Source: Doris montereyensis
Lineage: Eukaryota; Mollusca; Gastropoda; Nudibranchia; Dorididae
Reading direction: 5' to 3'
DNA: 64,000 bases
Assembly: GCA_037039925.1 (NCBI GenBank)
Contig: JAXRKP010001819.1
Location: 1-64,000, forward strand
In this document: positions 11,681 to 23,219 of the stretch, one piece after another
Numbering within the stretch: position 1 is the first letter of the stretch
How the letters are laid out: the number at the start of each line of letters is the position of its first letter
Notes under the pieces: model-generated
What the model was told of the DNA's origin: nothing
The model's input: only the letters and a program-made list of their open reading frames with translations
Database searches by the model: none
Position numbers and translations under genes: made by a program

Positions 11681-12511
11681 CGAAATATAACAATAAGTGA
11701 CAACTCCACTAATAAAGACAAAACAAACACATGACGTTTTGGGTATAACCTTAGTCAGACAACAAACGAGAAATATCTAGAATCTAGATCTAGATCTAAG
11801 TACTACCTCAGGCATCACACAATGTGATATCAGAAGAAAAACAGAAAGAAAGAAAAAGACAGTGATGATAAGAAACATAGTAGAAGGGGGTGTGAAGAAT
11901 GAGTGAGAATGGAAGGTTCAGATCTAGATTGAAATAAAAATATGAAAATAAGTTTACAAGTAATAAAAGGAGAGAAATAGAGAGAGAGAGAGAAAAAAAG
12001 GAAGAAAGAAAAGGGAGAGAGAGGTGTAAATTTGTGTCTTGATTGATACTTCCTTTCATTCATTCTATATCATTTCTTTTTCTAGACCCAGTGAGATATA
12101 GATCTAGTCTCATAGTTATCATCTTTTTTCGTTCTTATTTCCCACTCACACTCTCTCTCTCCTTTCTTTCTTCCCTTTTTTTCTTCCTTTTTTTTTTTCT
12201 TTTCTCTCTCTCTCTATTTCTCTCCTTTTATTACTTATATTTATTTTCATATTTTTACTTCATTCTAGATCTGAATCTTTCATTCTCGCTCATTCTTCAC
12301 ATCCCGCTCTACTACGTTTCTTATCATCACTGTCTTTTTCTTTCTTTCTTCCTCCTTTCTGTTTTTCTTCGGACATCACATTGTGTGATGCCTGAGGTAG
12401 TGCTAGATTTTAGATATTTCTCGTTTGTTGTCTGATGAAGGGTTATATCTGTAACGTCATGTGTTTGTTCTGTCTTTATTAGTGGAGTTGTCACTTATTG
12501 TCATATTTCAC
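11681..12511. repeat. Large inverted repeat (near-palindrome) with CT/GA-rich inner arms
   Basis: The left arm (about 11681-12028) is the imperfect reverse complement of the right arm (about 12140-12511), with a ~110-bp spacer. Matching landmarks include ACAATAAGTGACAACTCCAC at the outer left and its complement near 12482-12503. Others are GCATCACACAATGTGAT (11811) with ATCACATTGTGTGATGC (12374), and a GA-rich block (11970-12020) opposite a CT-rich block (12150-12225). Both outer arms carry a CTGANxA...AACGTC sequence resembling a hammerhead core (11732-11758 minus, 12432-12458 plus). Serine/leucine-rich frames here are compositional. It is probably two copies of one element in head-to-head arrangement. 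Confidence 0.85.
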
Positions 12512-13683
12512 CCTAGATCCTGTTATACTAGATCTAGTAGATATCTAGTAGATCTAAAATCTAGATCTATTATCTAGAATCTATATCTAGCTCTAGAAGT
12601 TAGATTTTAGTATTATTAGAATGTTGTATACTGTATATTATAAAATTACACTCCCAATCTTTTTTGTGCTTTGTTTGTTTTCAATTTAATTTCAGTAATA
12701 ACTAAAAAGTATATATGGCCACCGTTATCCATAAGATGCCTTGCGAATAACGCTTGAACATTGGTCAGCAAGGCACCTTGCTGATAGTCCTGCTTCTGTG
12801 GCGGCATTATCCGCAAGGACCGGAATTTTGGTCAAGTTCACAGATAAGCATGTCTTGAAAAGTGTATTAGTGTTTTGTTCAATTCAGTACCACTCCCTCC
12901 CCTGGTGTGTAAGATTGTGCCTGTTCAGCAACCTAATCTTTTATCCCTTTCTGTGACGTATAATGAAATGAGAAGTCAAAAGAAAAATCTCGTTTGTCGA
13001 AATTTATTTGAAATGTAAATCTGAGAGGATAGTTTAAAAACAATTTACAACCTTTTAAACAAAATACACCTTACGGATAATGACTCCCATTATAATATAT
13101 ATACCATCATAACTGACATATTTTAGGAAAATCTTTTATTATGCTGCACTGCATCTAATCAGTATATTTATGAAAATAACTTAAGATAGATCTGATCTTA
13201 ATCTTACTAAACGAAAGGAGTTCCATTTGGGTTCTAATCAAAGACATAATCAAGACAATTTATTTTGAAGGGGTGAAAGTAAAAAGTTGGGCCTTGGTTT
13301 TTGTGGGGGATAAGAAAGGAAAGAAAAGGAAATCTCTTATTTCTCTCCCTTCTGTCTGCTTGCATCACTTCGAGGAAGGGGACGGTGATGCATCCTGGGG
13401 GTATAATGAGTTGTATTTTGTAATTGTTGATTAGGTATGTTAATGTCATTTGATCATCGTTAATCATTGGGCGGATGGCGGTATAATGAGTCATTTCATT
13501 CTTTTGGTATACTTGCTGATCTGTGTAAAAGTGGACAGCTGGTGGTAATCGAGAATGGCAGTTTAACAGGAGGCGGTAGAGGAGGATGAAATAGATGGAA
13601 CTTGCTTTTTCAAATTATATCTTGTTTAGTCCTATTTTCTCTCTTCTTTTCATTGGCATTATTTTAAAAACAGTTAAATTTAA

Positions 13684-13778
<95 letters not shown>

Positions 13779-14150
13779 TATTATTATTGTTGTTAAATTA
13801 ATGTTTGCTTGTTAAGTTACTGTTTTTGTAACAAACCGTGGGCAGTTGACGGGTGGTACTGCTGGTAGGTCTTACTTCTTTTGTTCACTATTCTACTTAC
13901 TTTTCATTGGGCTATTTCTGCTGAAATCACACTGAGAATACCACCTATGGTAGATGAGAAAATTCAATGAAACAATTGTAAGAATTTTTTTGTTCTACAG
14001 TACTATGACTTGTAAAGCTTGAAAAAAGACGCTCACTTTCAAATACATTTTCATGTTTTTTTCTTCAAAGAGGAAACATTGCCCTGATATACAAATCATG
14101 TTGCTTATTTTTTGTCAAGAAAGTATAGTGTATAATAGTATACAAATCTA
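12512..14150. other. Intergenic with microsatellite, no gene seen
   Basis: AGATCT-type repeats lie at 12525-12600. A long (ATT)n tract lies at 13684-13797. A 71-residue frame at 12741-12956 has no motif I recognise. Promoter and upstream exons of the ABHD8 gene could lie in this interval, but none can be placed. Confidence 0.45.
13684..13797 (+). repeat. (ATT)n microsatellite
   Basis: About 37 ATT repeats with one short interruption near 13776. The poly-isoleucine frame over it is spurious. Confidence 0.97.
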
Positions 14151-14212
14151 TAATTACATTGTTTCACACATTTTTCATGCATATTCTTACCTCAAGGTCA
14201 AGGATTGATGAG

Positions 14213-17200
14213 ATGCCAAATTTCTCTCGAAAACGTGTTGCTCCAATAGAATCTTCAAGTGATATTATTGAAATCCGACCTTCAAGATATCTACGTATAC
14301 AACATCATAATGCAAGGCCTAGAGATGAGCAATTCAGTAAAGAAATGGAAATCTTTATGCAGTACAAGAAAACTGGTATTCCGTCATCTGGTCCCCTGAC
14401 AATGTCAAAAAGGCTGACCAATAATGTTCCAAAACAATCTGTGATATCGTCCCCCTTGCCAGATCAAGAGCATACATGTATTGCAGATATAAATACACAC
14501 AAACAGTCTTCCCAGAACAAATCAGTATCTACACATGAACTAGTCAAGGATAATTCTATGTCTCAGTCACAACCTGATGATGATATTATATCTTCATATG
14601 TCAATCCATCAGTATCAAGCAGTGTTCTTTCCACACCTTGTCATGGTAACGTGTCTGACAAAGTCCAGTCAGCATCAAGTGTGTTGGTCGCTCTTCATAT
14701 GTCACAACAACAAAATCAAAATGACTATCGTAAAGGTGTAACAGATTCCACAGATGCAGAGTTAAAATCAGATACTCCTTTTTAAACATACTGATAAAAC
14801 TCACTCATCACCTCATTTAGACAGTCAGCAAAAGCTATCTTTAGAGGTAAATAAGTCTTCTTCAGAAAAGATAACTTACACGACTCAAATAACATTTCTG
14901 AAATTAAAAAACTCAATCAAAGCAAACCTACTAATGGAGAGTTAAAAAACAGTCCTGTAAATGCTGCTGTTAATTCAGATATTGTCCTATTTTTCATACA
15001 TGGAGTTGGTGGCTCTTCAGATATTTGGTGTGCACAGATTCATTATTTCGCTGAAAGAGGTTATGAGATCATTGCTCCTGATCTAATCGGCCACGGATTT
15101 AGTTCCTGTCCAAAATCTGCTAGAGCGTATCATTTAAGGAAATAGCAGCTGACATTGGAGAATTATTTGACAAATATTGCAAGAAGCGAAATGTTGTTGT
15201 GGGACACTCTTACGGGTAAGTACGGCTTTCAAAAGAAGATGATCTAATGTGATAGTCTTGGTTTTGTTGGGGATTTTTTTATTGGGGTGGGGTGGGGGAC
15301 CGGCGGGGGGGGGGTAGGTAGGTTTGTTGTTGTTTTTTCAGATTATGCCCTTTATAAAACTATCATTTGTAAAAAGAAATAACGTAGGCCTACACATCTT
15401 ATATATCAATGTAAGAATTTAAGACTGAGCTCGGCATTGTTGACATACTTAAATATCTATGATTGTTAATATTTTATGTTTTGAAACTCTCATAGTTAGA
15501 GCATCGAAATAAAAATATTTATTAAGTGTGAAGAAGTTTAAACAGTTTTTGCTTAATATTGCAGGGCCTCATTTGCCACCATGCTTGCCAGAACTAGGTC
15601 AAGACGAATTCATAAACTCATTTTGGTCAGCAGTGGTCCCCCACTCCTCTTGCCCCTCAGCCAGGTGTTTTCACTCTTCCAGTGTGTCTGTTAGGATGCA
15701 TCAAACCATGCCTTGTTTGTGGGTTTAAAAAGTAAGTAACATGTGATGGACCTGATGGTAGAACATTTAAATTGTAGCCATCTGCTCACACGAGAACATA
15801 TTTTGTGTGTAAGCCTACATACCTTGAAGACATGCTGTAAAATTTATTTAGTTATTTTCATTTTCCTTCTGACATTCACTGAGTTTGAAATTGTAAAAAG
15901 AAAAAAAAAAAAAGATGTGAATAGGCACTGAGCAGAAAATCGTATTACCATTTGTCACATGACATCAGTGGCTACCCAGGTGCACGTGGGTACAAGCATT
16001 AGCTTGGGAGTAAAAACCTGCATCAGTCTTAGGTCCAGGCCAGGAATTGATTATTATCAACTGTTTCGCTTCATGCTGTTAAAACCAGGATAAGCTACGG
16101 ATCTATGGGCCGTAATAGCCTTTGAGGAAATTTACTTTACTACTTTACATCTTATCACACTTGAAACAATGAAGGAGACAAGGAGTCATAGAAACATGTA
16201 ACATGAACAAAACATTATAAATCCTAGAAGATATTCAGAAAGACAGTAGGCCCTAATAATTGAATTCTTTTCTGTGACTTTACTCCTGTTGTCAATCCCC
16301 AGAACTTGAAATTAACTGTTACCACAGCCTCACTGATGTAAGATAAGATAAAACTTTGTGGCCTAGAAGGCATGTGTCCATAGCACTACATTATATTCAT
16401 TTTTCATTCTCTCAATACATTCATTCTCATCTCTCTTTCGAGGAGATATTTCAATATAGGACAGACAAAGAAAGAGAACAACTGAATACAAAAAACTTTT
16501 CTATACATGATCATGATGCATGCACATTCAACTTAGAATCAAATGATGAAAGGATTTTCAAAAATATCTGAGATTTCACTAGCAGCCGTAAAGAACAAGT
16601 TTTCAAAAAAATTAGATAATCTAAAAAAAATATCCTATATCTTTTACTAATACATAGAAAGAATCCTATCTAATATTTTGTCCATGCATTTATGTGCTTC
16701 TTCATATTTTATTAAATTCTTAGCAAATATAATATACATACAAATAAATTATATGACATGGATTTATATGTATATATTTTATCAATCAATTTTCAGAGGA
16801 GCCTTTTACAAGAAAAGGAAACCTGTTATTTCCAAGAAAAATGCATTTTGCATACCAACTAACGTACTTCAGCATATGATGAATGGACAGGATTGGCCAG
16901 ATGGAGATGAGCTTTATCATAACTGGCTTACTTGTCCATGTCTTCTAATCTATGGTGCACAGGATGAGCTAGTTTCCTAGAAGATGAGCTCGACACCCAA
17001 AAGGTATTCCTAACAATAAAAAATTACTTGGGATGAAATCGCCATAATGAAAAAGGACAAAAAGATATGAAAAGCGAAATGGAAAAATTAAATGATCAGT
17101 TTTTTCTTCTTTTTTGAGTTCTATGTGCCCCCTCTTGAAAACTCTTGAGTTGAACTGCAGAAATAATCAGTAAGACGATAAGCAGATGATACTTTGCTTA

Positions 17201-20200
17201 ATTGATTGAGGATCAAAGATGTTGTCAAATTTGTTTTCCGTTTTTCTCAAAAGTGACTTTCTGTGATTCTTATAATTTTTCCAGTTGTCTTCTCCTACTG
17301 ATTCTGAGTATTATGACCTTTTTTGATTAAGTTATATCCATTAACTCTACAATAAAGAGTTACGTAATTCATTTATGAGTGACTTCCCTTTTGTTGCAAT
17401 GTTCTTTTCCTGCTCATTTGCGGGTAATTGACTTTCAAATGTGACACAGTTCGAATATTTTATATAATTAGGTGGGCTGACAGGGAATTCCCGACAAAAT
17501 TGTTTTTAATCGTTCCAAAACCTGCAAGATCACCTAAGTTGTGGATGTGGGTAACATCAAATCAAATCAAAATTCTTTTGGCATTCAGAAACTTGTTTGT
17601 AAAGTTTATTTAATTTAGCTTCCAAGCAAGCAATTGATACAAAACAACAACTAAATATAAGCAACAAATGACATATTTTAAAGAACAAAGGAGAAATGGT
17701 CGCGCCTGCAAACACAAAAGGGTGCCGTCAGAAAACAAAAGCCACAGGGTTATGCATTCAGTGACCGAGGTCAGAAGCAGTGGCCATGCCGACTTGCACT
17801 ACTGTAAAAATATTGTCAGCCTCATTGTGACACGGCAAATGTGTTGTGGTGGCGCTGTTTTCTGCACGCATTTGCTCAGACCAAATGGATATCGCCTTGG
17901 CCTGTCAGTAAAGTTGTAGCATCGTAACGTTAATTGTATGGGATATTTATGGTAAGTGGCCGCGCCTAGTGTTCGTATTCTATGGCTCATCCTCAATAAA
18001 TCAGTTATATCATGACAAGATAAGATAGTGATGGAGCAAAAAGAAATTTAAAAGCTAAAAACAAACAAACCAAGAAGTAGCATGAAAGAACCATAAAAGT
18101 CCTGGAAATAGAAATCAAGGAATGAAAAACAGAAAAAAATAAATGTAAAATTAGTACAAAATAAAAGAACAGGATGATGGATAAAGGCTACTACTCAAGA
18201 TAAAGAAATAAACCAACAGCAATAAAATGAATGCTGCAAAATAAATTGACTAATGCCCAACTATGAAATACAAAAACATGATTAACTTATATGCCAGATA
18301 TTTTGTCATGAGCACATTTTATAATTTATGTCCGCTATTCATGCCATATTTAGTTTCTATTTTTACGTAATCTTAGCATTCACTTTATTATACCCGGCTT
18401 TCTTTTTCCTATTGATTTTTTTTTCTTTATTATTGTCTTATAGTCGTATCAAGTTAACACTAGCTTGTTGTTTGATGAACATACTTGCCAACCAATACGT
18501 AACAAACAGATGTAGTGATATTTGTTTGTTTTTAGTCTGTAAGCTGTAAAATTTCTATGCTTTAATGTCTCTTTTATATATTCTTCCCACTTTCTCCGAG
18601 GTCTGCCTTTTACTTTGGGCTTTAGTACTGTATACTAATTTAACTATTCTGTTGTCATTCATTCTGTTTACATGCTCAAACCATCTCAATTGATTTATGT
18701 CTATCTTAGTTTTTATGCCATCTGCTTTGGTTTGATCTCTTATTGTTATGTTTCTGATTTTGTCTCTTTTAGTTTTCGCTACTATATTTTAGATATTTCA
18801 TTTCAGCTGCGTCTTCTCTACTGTATCTCTACTGTCTAAGGTCCAGGTTTCACTGCCATAGAGGAGAGTAGGAGAATAAAGTGTGTGGTGTATATTGCCA
18901 TTTTGGTTTTTGTTGACAATTCTTGTTTACCTATAAATGCCTTTCCTAGATGTTTATATATTGTCATTGCCTTTTGAATTCTTTGGCTGATTGCTTCTCT
19001 AAGTTTTCCATCTGAGTTAATCATTACTCTTAGGTAATTGTAGCTGTGAACTTGTTCTAAATTCTCCTGGCCAATTTAAGATATTGTTTTTAAATTCCCT
19101 AGATAATAGCAATAGCATTGTTTAGGTTTTCTTTGCATTTACTCTCATTCCTTTTCTATTTAGTTTATTGTTCATCATGTTGATATTCGACTGAAGGTCC
19201 CTTTCCGATTTTTCAAACAGAACTAAATCATCGACAAAGGAAAACATTGATACATTTACTGGTTTGAGCTTCCACATACCTATATTCATTTTCTTTATTT
19301 TTGAGGATGCCTTTGCGACTGAATCCATAAATGTGATAAACAAAAGAAGACTTAGGATACAACTATGTCTCAGTTGTATATCTACGTCATATTCTTTAGA
19401 TATGTTTCCAGCTACTCTCCCTGCACATGTTGGTTTATTGTAAAAACTTTTAATGGCTTTGCTCTACATAGTGTCCTTTTAAGGAATGCCATAGTTCGTC
19501 CCTCCTCACAGTGTCAAATACCTTTCCTAAGTCAATAAAACACAGGTGCAAGTCAATGTTTCTCTCAAGGAATTTTTCTATTATTTGTCTTATTGTAAAT
19601 ATGTGGTCTTGTACACTTCTTCCTGGTCTAAATCCACTTTGATGTTCTTCAATCTGATCCTCTACTCTTTTCCTTAGTCTCATTTCCAGTATCGTGGCAT
19701 ACACTTTTCCTGGTACACTAAGTAGTAATATCCCTCTATAGTTTGAGCATTCCATAGTTGATCCTTTCTTATGTATTGGTATTACCGTAGTAGTTTGTCT
19801 GCCTCTTTCCCTTGATTTTAATCATTTATGGATAAACTTGATCTGCTCCTATGGCTTTTCCTAGTTTCACTTTTCTTATAACTGTTTGGATCTCTTCCAT
19901 TGATATATCTACATCTTCAGCTGTCTCCTTTGGATTACTTGTTACTCTTAATAATTGATCTTTACTCCTTGTTTCATATGTTCTGGAGGGATTATGTAAT
20001 CATTGAAAATGCTTTCTCCATGTTTCCATGATTTGGCTGTCTTCTTTCATTATTCCTCCTTTGGCATTCTTAATTTGTCATATTGGGCACGCTTTGGTCT
20101 TTGTCAAGCTGTTCATTCACGTAATCAATCCTATCCTCTGGTCTCTTTGTTTGCAAGTATTTCTTCCAGGCATTCTTCTTTTCTTTGATCTTAGTCTTGA

Positions 20201-23172
20201 CATTCTTATTCCACCATACTGTTCTTTTCCTATCTCCTTTGATTTTTTCCAACAGCAGACCTCTTCAGTTCAACTGAGGAGTGTTTCTTTATACATTTAC
20301 CACTTTTCTTCTATTGTGCTATCATTCAGATCCATCTGCCTTTCACTGATAAATCTATTTATCCTAGATTGGTATATCTGTTTTACTATTGGTTTATTTA
20401 GTTCCTCTATTCTGAGTTTAGTAGATTTCTTGTCTTTCCTTTTCTGTTTGTTTTCTTCAGTCAGTAATCCCATTTTGGCAATCACTAGGTGATGATCACT
20501 AAATATTTCTACTCTTCTGTTTACTCTTGCATCCAATGTACCGTAAAAAAAGGAGCTGCTAGCTATTATGTAGTCTATCATTGGTTTTTCACATCTGTCT
20601 TCATTTACTCTTGTCTATTTGTGGATATCTTTATGAAGAAAAAAAAGTGTTGGTTATTTTCATGTTATTCATTAGGCAAAAATCTATTAGTCTCTCTCCA
20701 TTTGGAGAAGTTGTTGTCTCTCCTTCTATACCTGTTACTCCTCCTGACATTTCTACATTGTTGCCTACTCTAGCATTTAAATCTCATAAAACCATTAGAT
20801 CCTGTTTGGGTTTAAGATTCTCTGCAGCTATTTGTAAATCGTTTTTGATTAAATCTTTTTCTTGTTTAGTGGTGTCTTCATTTGGTCCATAAGCTATTAA
20901 TAATTTAATTTCTCTTCCTTTTGGTTTAATATTTACCAAAACTAATAGTCGTGGGCTTATAAATTTCCAACTTTCTAGTAGCTTTTCATGCTTTTTATGC
21001 ACTAGGAGGCCTACTTCTGCTCTAGCTCTATCTTTGACATCTACTCCTGAGAAGATTAAAGTATGATTTGGTCCTACATTTTCTATTGCTTGTCCTTTTT
21101 TCTCTGTTTCTGTACTGGCTAAAATGTCTACTCTGAAATTGTCTATTTCTTCAACTAATTCTATCTCTTTTCCATTTATATCCCTAATATTCCATGTTCC
21201 AAATATCACAGTCCGTGTTTGTTTCCATGTTATTTGAAAGGTCAAGCCAGGTATATTGTATTTATTTCTCTGAATCAGTTTGGTTTTGGATAAGCAGGGG
21301 ATAAGATAAGCCAATTGTAACCTAGGTAGATGGTGGGACAGCCACCTTGAGGCCCCCTACCAGGCCTTGTTATTTTCTGTCAGGGTTAACCCCCTTACGC
21401 TTTAGCCACCCAAGACCAGCAGGCAAGGCAGCAGGCTGTTATTTTTTGTCAAGATTAACTCCCTTAGCCTTTGGTCAACCAAGACTGGCCTGCAAGGCCA
21501 CAGGTTGTTTTCTGTCAGGATTAACTCTCTTAGCCATTGGTCAACCAAGACCTGTCTGCAAGGCAGCAGGAGACTTGTGGAAGGTGGAGTCCTTTGGTCG
21601 TCTACTTCCCATACAGGTGCTTACCTGTCCACTGCCCGGGAGCTTACAGCACAGTAGCCTATTAGACACTTTGTACTAACACTCTGACAAGATCTATCTC
21701 CTCTTAAAGCTGAGCACTCATTCACACCTGAGTCAAGCGAGGATCGCAGTGTGAAGTATGTTTCCTAAAATCACCTGGACCAGTAAAGATTTCATCATCC
21801 TGATTACAAACTTACAACACTGTAATTTTGTGTGTCTAAGAGTTGTCCCTAGTTTCTTTGTGTAAAGAACTGAATACTGTTGTAAAGCTCTAAAAAGAAA
21901 GAAAAAATCAATGACCTGAAAAAACATGTGAGAAATGTACAGACTTAATCCTGAAATTTCTCAGAGAGACTGCAGATTCTATTTTTTTTTATTTTTTAAA
22001 AAAGTTTTGATGATTTCAAACATCAAATTCAATGTTTGCATAGCTTTGTTTGTAAGCCAGTATATACTTTTCCTTATATTTTATAACCCTTCAGCTGTTA
22101 TAAGTCATTCAATAACATCAAGCATGTCAAAGTATTTGTAAAGCTTGTTTGCTGTTGTAACTTTAGGACAATATCAATCTTAAACAGCACAATGTACAGA
22201 GTTTGCTTCAGCAGGTTAATAACTCTAAGTTAAGTTCCAAACTTTCGTAGACTGCGAAAGAAGTTCACAGGGAATTCCATACTTTTTTTCCATTAGACTG
22301 CCGATGGATGCTTCATCTCCCCATACATTCCAGTTTACATAAGACAATTTCTTCCTTTACTCTATTCTTAAGCTAACTTTTTTATTTTTTTATTTTCACT
22401 TTCTGGGGAAGGAGTTGCTTTGGTGGGCTAATGTTTAGGCTGCCAGAGAGGGATTGTGACAACATGGATTTAAATCCCAGCACTGTTAGATCCAAAGTTG
22501 TGGTCCGTTTGAAAGACTGTTAATACACGTTTTCTCACTCGACCCAGCAGGTGCAAATGAGTACCTGCACCAGCTTGGGAATACAAATTTATGACAAACT
22601 AGAATCCTATCCAGGAGATGATATATATTAACACTTGTCCATTTCAGGCTATAGAAATCATGATAAGATCCAGCTCAATGGGCCATGACAGTTTTCTAGG
22701 AACTTAACTTGCTTGGGGGGGAGGTGGAATAATTTATGGGTAGGGATTGGGTATTTTTGATGTGATGTGGGAGGCGGGGGAGGGGGGGGAGGAGTATGGG
22801 AAACGGATAGTCTGGATTGGATTAAACAGCTCTATTTGACCTTTTAGAGTTAAAATGGAATTCAACTTCCTTGTTTTGACTAGATTCTTCGTGAAACTTT
22901 TGTCATTTACTATTTATTTTATTTCACACCCACAGGCAATCTTTAATTCTCGTCTGGAAATAGTGAAGGATGCAAGCCACATGATCATGATGGAAGCTCC
23001 AAATGAAGTCAATGAGTTACTGACAAACTTCATTGAGCAGACATCAAGCATACAGAACCAGGAGCACCATGCAAGCACTTCAACCGAACCAAACATGATC
23101 ACATCTTCTTTCAAAAGGCAAAAGAGCCTTATTAGTCTAAAGAGCCATGTGCCTCAAAAGTCCCACAGCTAG
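14213..23172 (+). CDS. ABHD8: ABHD8-like alpha/beta hydrolase gene, four exons, with frame breaks
   Basis: This is an alpha/beta-hydrolase-fold protein orthologous to vertebrate ABHD8, whose substrate is not firmly established. Coding exons read 14213-15215, 15565-15731, 16797-17003 and 22936-23172, with consensus GT/AG borders and matching phases. The N-terminus carries the family's SSD...[12 protein letters not shown] segment. Then come the HGVGG oxyanion region, the nucleophile elbow GHSYG (Ser codon 15208-15210), Asp in GAQDELV (16963-16965) and His in DASHMIMM (22978-22980), so the triad is complete. The predicted ~538 residues exceed the human ~440 because of a longer, low-complexity linker after the N-terminal segment. 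Single-base breaks occur near 14783, 14868, 15134, 15688 and 16976, mostly in homopolymers. I infer consensus errors, not decay. The start at 14213 gives the first Met of the conserved segment, but an upstream exon is possible. Confidence 0.88.
15255..15335 (+). repeat. G/T-rich low-complexity block in ABHD8 intron 1
   Basis: T runs and G runs are mixed, with a poly(G) of about ten bases near 15305. It resembles the blocks at 2915 and 10880. Confidence 0.7.
15565..15731 (+). CDS. ABHD8: ABHD8 exon 2
   Basis: This exon was not evident as a single open frame. It starts after TTGCAG and ends before GTAAGT, entering and leaving in phase 2. Its first part reads ASFATMLAR and continues the helix after the GHSYG elbow. 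Its end reads [13 protein letters not shown], matching the cap region of ABHD8. A two-base or one-base slip in GTGTGTCTG near 15688 separates the two readable frames. Confidence 0.8.
15962..16145 (+). mobile_element. SINE-B copy, 5'-truncated
   Basis: It contains the family body GGTGCACGTGGGTACAAGCA, GGGAGTAAAAACCTG, a TTATTATCAACTGTTTCGCT segment and CATGCTGTTAAAACCAGGAT. It ends in an ACTTTACTACTTTAC tail. The tRNA-like head is absent. It lies in ABHD8 intron 2. Confidence 0.75.
17465..17575 (+). mobile_element. SINE-A 3' fragment
   Basis: Only the 3' part is left: an AAGATCACCTAAGTTGTGGA segment, TGTGGGTAACATC and the (AATCA)n tail at 17555-17573. It lies in ABHD8 intron 3. Confidence 0.75.
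19122..19755 (-). pseudogene. LINE reverse transcriptase fragments
   Basis: Two frames (19450-19755 and 19122-19343) cover the fingers and palm. They show [40 protein letters not shown] and a catalytic box reading FVDDLVLF in place of FADDLVLF. They are separated by a frameshift near 19445 and additional stops. Confidence 0.85.
20784..21314 (-). pseudogene. LINE endonuclease N-terminal fragment
   Basis: A 176-residue open piece contains [11 protein letters not shown], the DILASTE segment (catalytic Glu region) and [10 protein letters not shown]. It ends at a stop inside the DLNARVG region. The remainder of the domain, ending with the SDHHLVI catalytic motif, is in 20297-20581. Confidence 0.8.
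21345..21575 (-). repeat. LINE 5' monomer array, three to four units
   Basis: Units of about 65-75 bp repeat TTTTCTGTCA(A/G)GATTAAC, a CCCTTAGCCTTTGGTCAACC segment, AAGACT/CxGCxTGCAAGGC and CAGG (plus-strand view). They match the two units at 1-140 in reverse orientation, which marks this array as the 5' end of the element rather than locus-specific sequence. Confidence 0.85.
22425..22715 (+). mobile_element. SINE-B copy
   Basis: The degenerate tRNA-like head has GTTTAGGCTGCCAGAGAGGG and GGATTTAAATCCCAGCAC (B-box-like). The body has CTCACTCGACCCAGCAGGTG, the TATCCAGGAGATGATATATA segment and CAGGCTATAGAAATCATGAT. It lies just upstream of ABHD8 exon 4. Confidence 0.75.
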
Positions 23173-23213
23173 ATGTAAAGGACAAAAACAAAACAAAAAT
23201 TGAAACAAAGAAC

Positions 23214-23219
23214 AATAAA
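23214..23219 (+). terminator. Candidate ABHD8 polyadenylation signal AATAAA
   Basis: An AATAAA lies 42 bases after the ABHD8 stop codon. Other AATAAA motifs occur further on in this AT-rich flank, so the site used is not certain. Confidence 0.35.

Larger units (their letters stand above)
18550..21750 (-). mobile_element. LINE, antisense copy within ABHD8 intron 3
   Basis: This is the same family as the copy at the window start, inserted antisense to ABHD8 in its 5.9-kb last intron (17004-22935). Reading on the minus strand, four 5' monomers (21575-21345) are followed by a leader. The endonuclease then runs with GTWNIRD near 21200, FRVDILAST near 21140, AYGPNED near 20895 and SDHHLVI near 20500. 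The reverse transcriptase follows with [10 protein letters not shown] near 19640, FIDLGKVFD near 19540 (Lys/Glu-Ala changed to Gly-Lys-Val) and a damaged FVDDL box near 19230. It ends with a C-terminal [15 protein letters not shown] segment near 18700-18650. Many stops and frameshifts make it inactive. Plus-strand frames here (for example 20028-20492) are antisense shadows. Confidence 0.9.

Noticed and set aside
11808..12435. Ser/Leu/Phe-rich frames that look like membrane proteins
   Set aside because: They come from the CT-rich arms of the inverted repeat, appear in both arms in mirrored form and have no coding signature.
12741..12956. 71-residue frame between the inverted repeat and the (ATT)n tract
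   Set aside because: No motif, no splice context and no similarity that I recognise. The length is expected by chance.
13595..13801. Poly-isoleucine open frame
   Set aside because: It is the translation of the (ATT)n microsatellite.
20003..20892. Several plus-strand frames of 60-154 residues
   Set aside because: They run antisense to the LINE endonuclease and reverse transcriptase and mirror similar antisense frames at 1002-1611, so they are shadows.
14213..23172. Calling ABHD8 a pseudogene
   Set aside because: Introns, phases and the Ser-Asp-His triad are retained, and the breaks resemble homopolymer miscounts also seen in the neighbouring genes.
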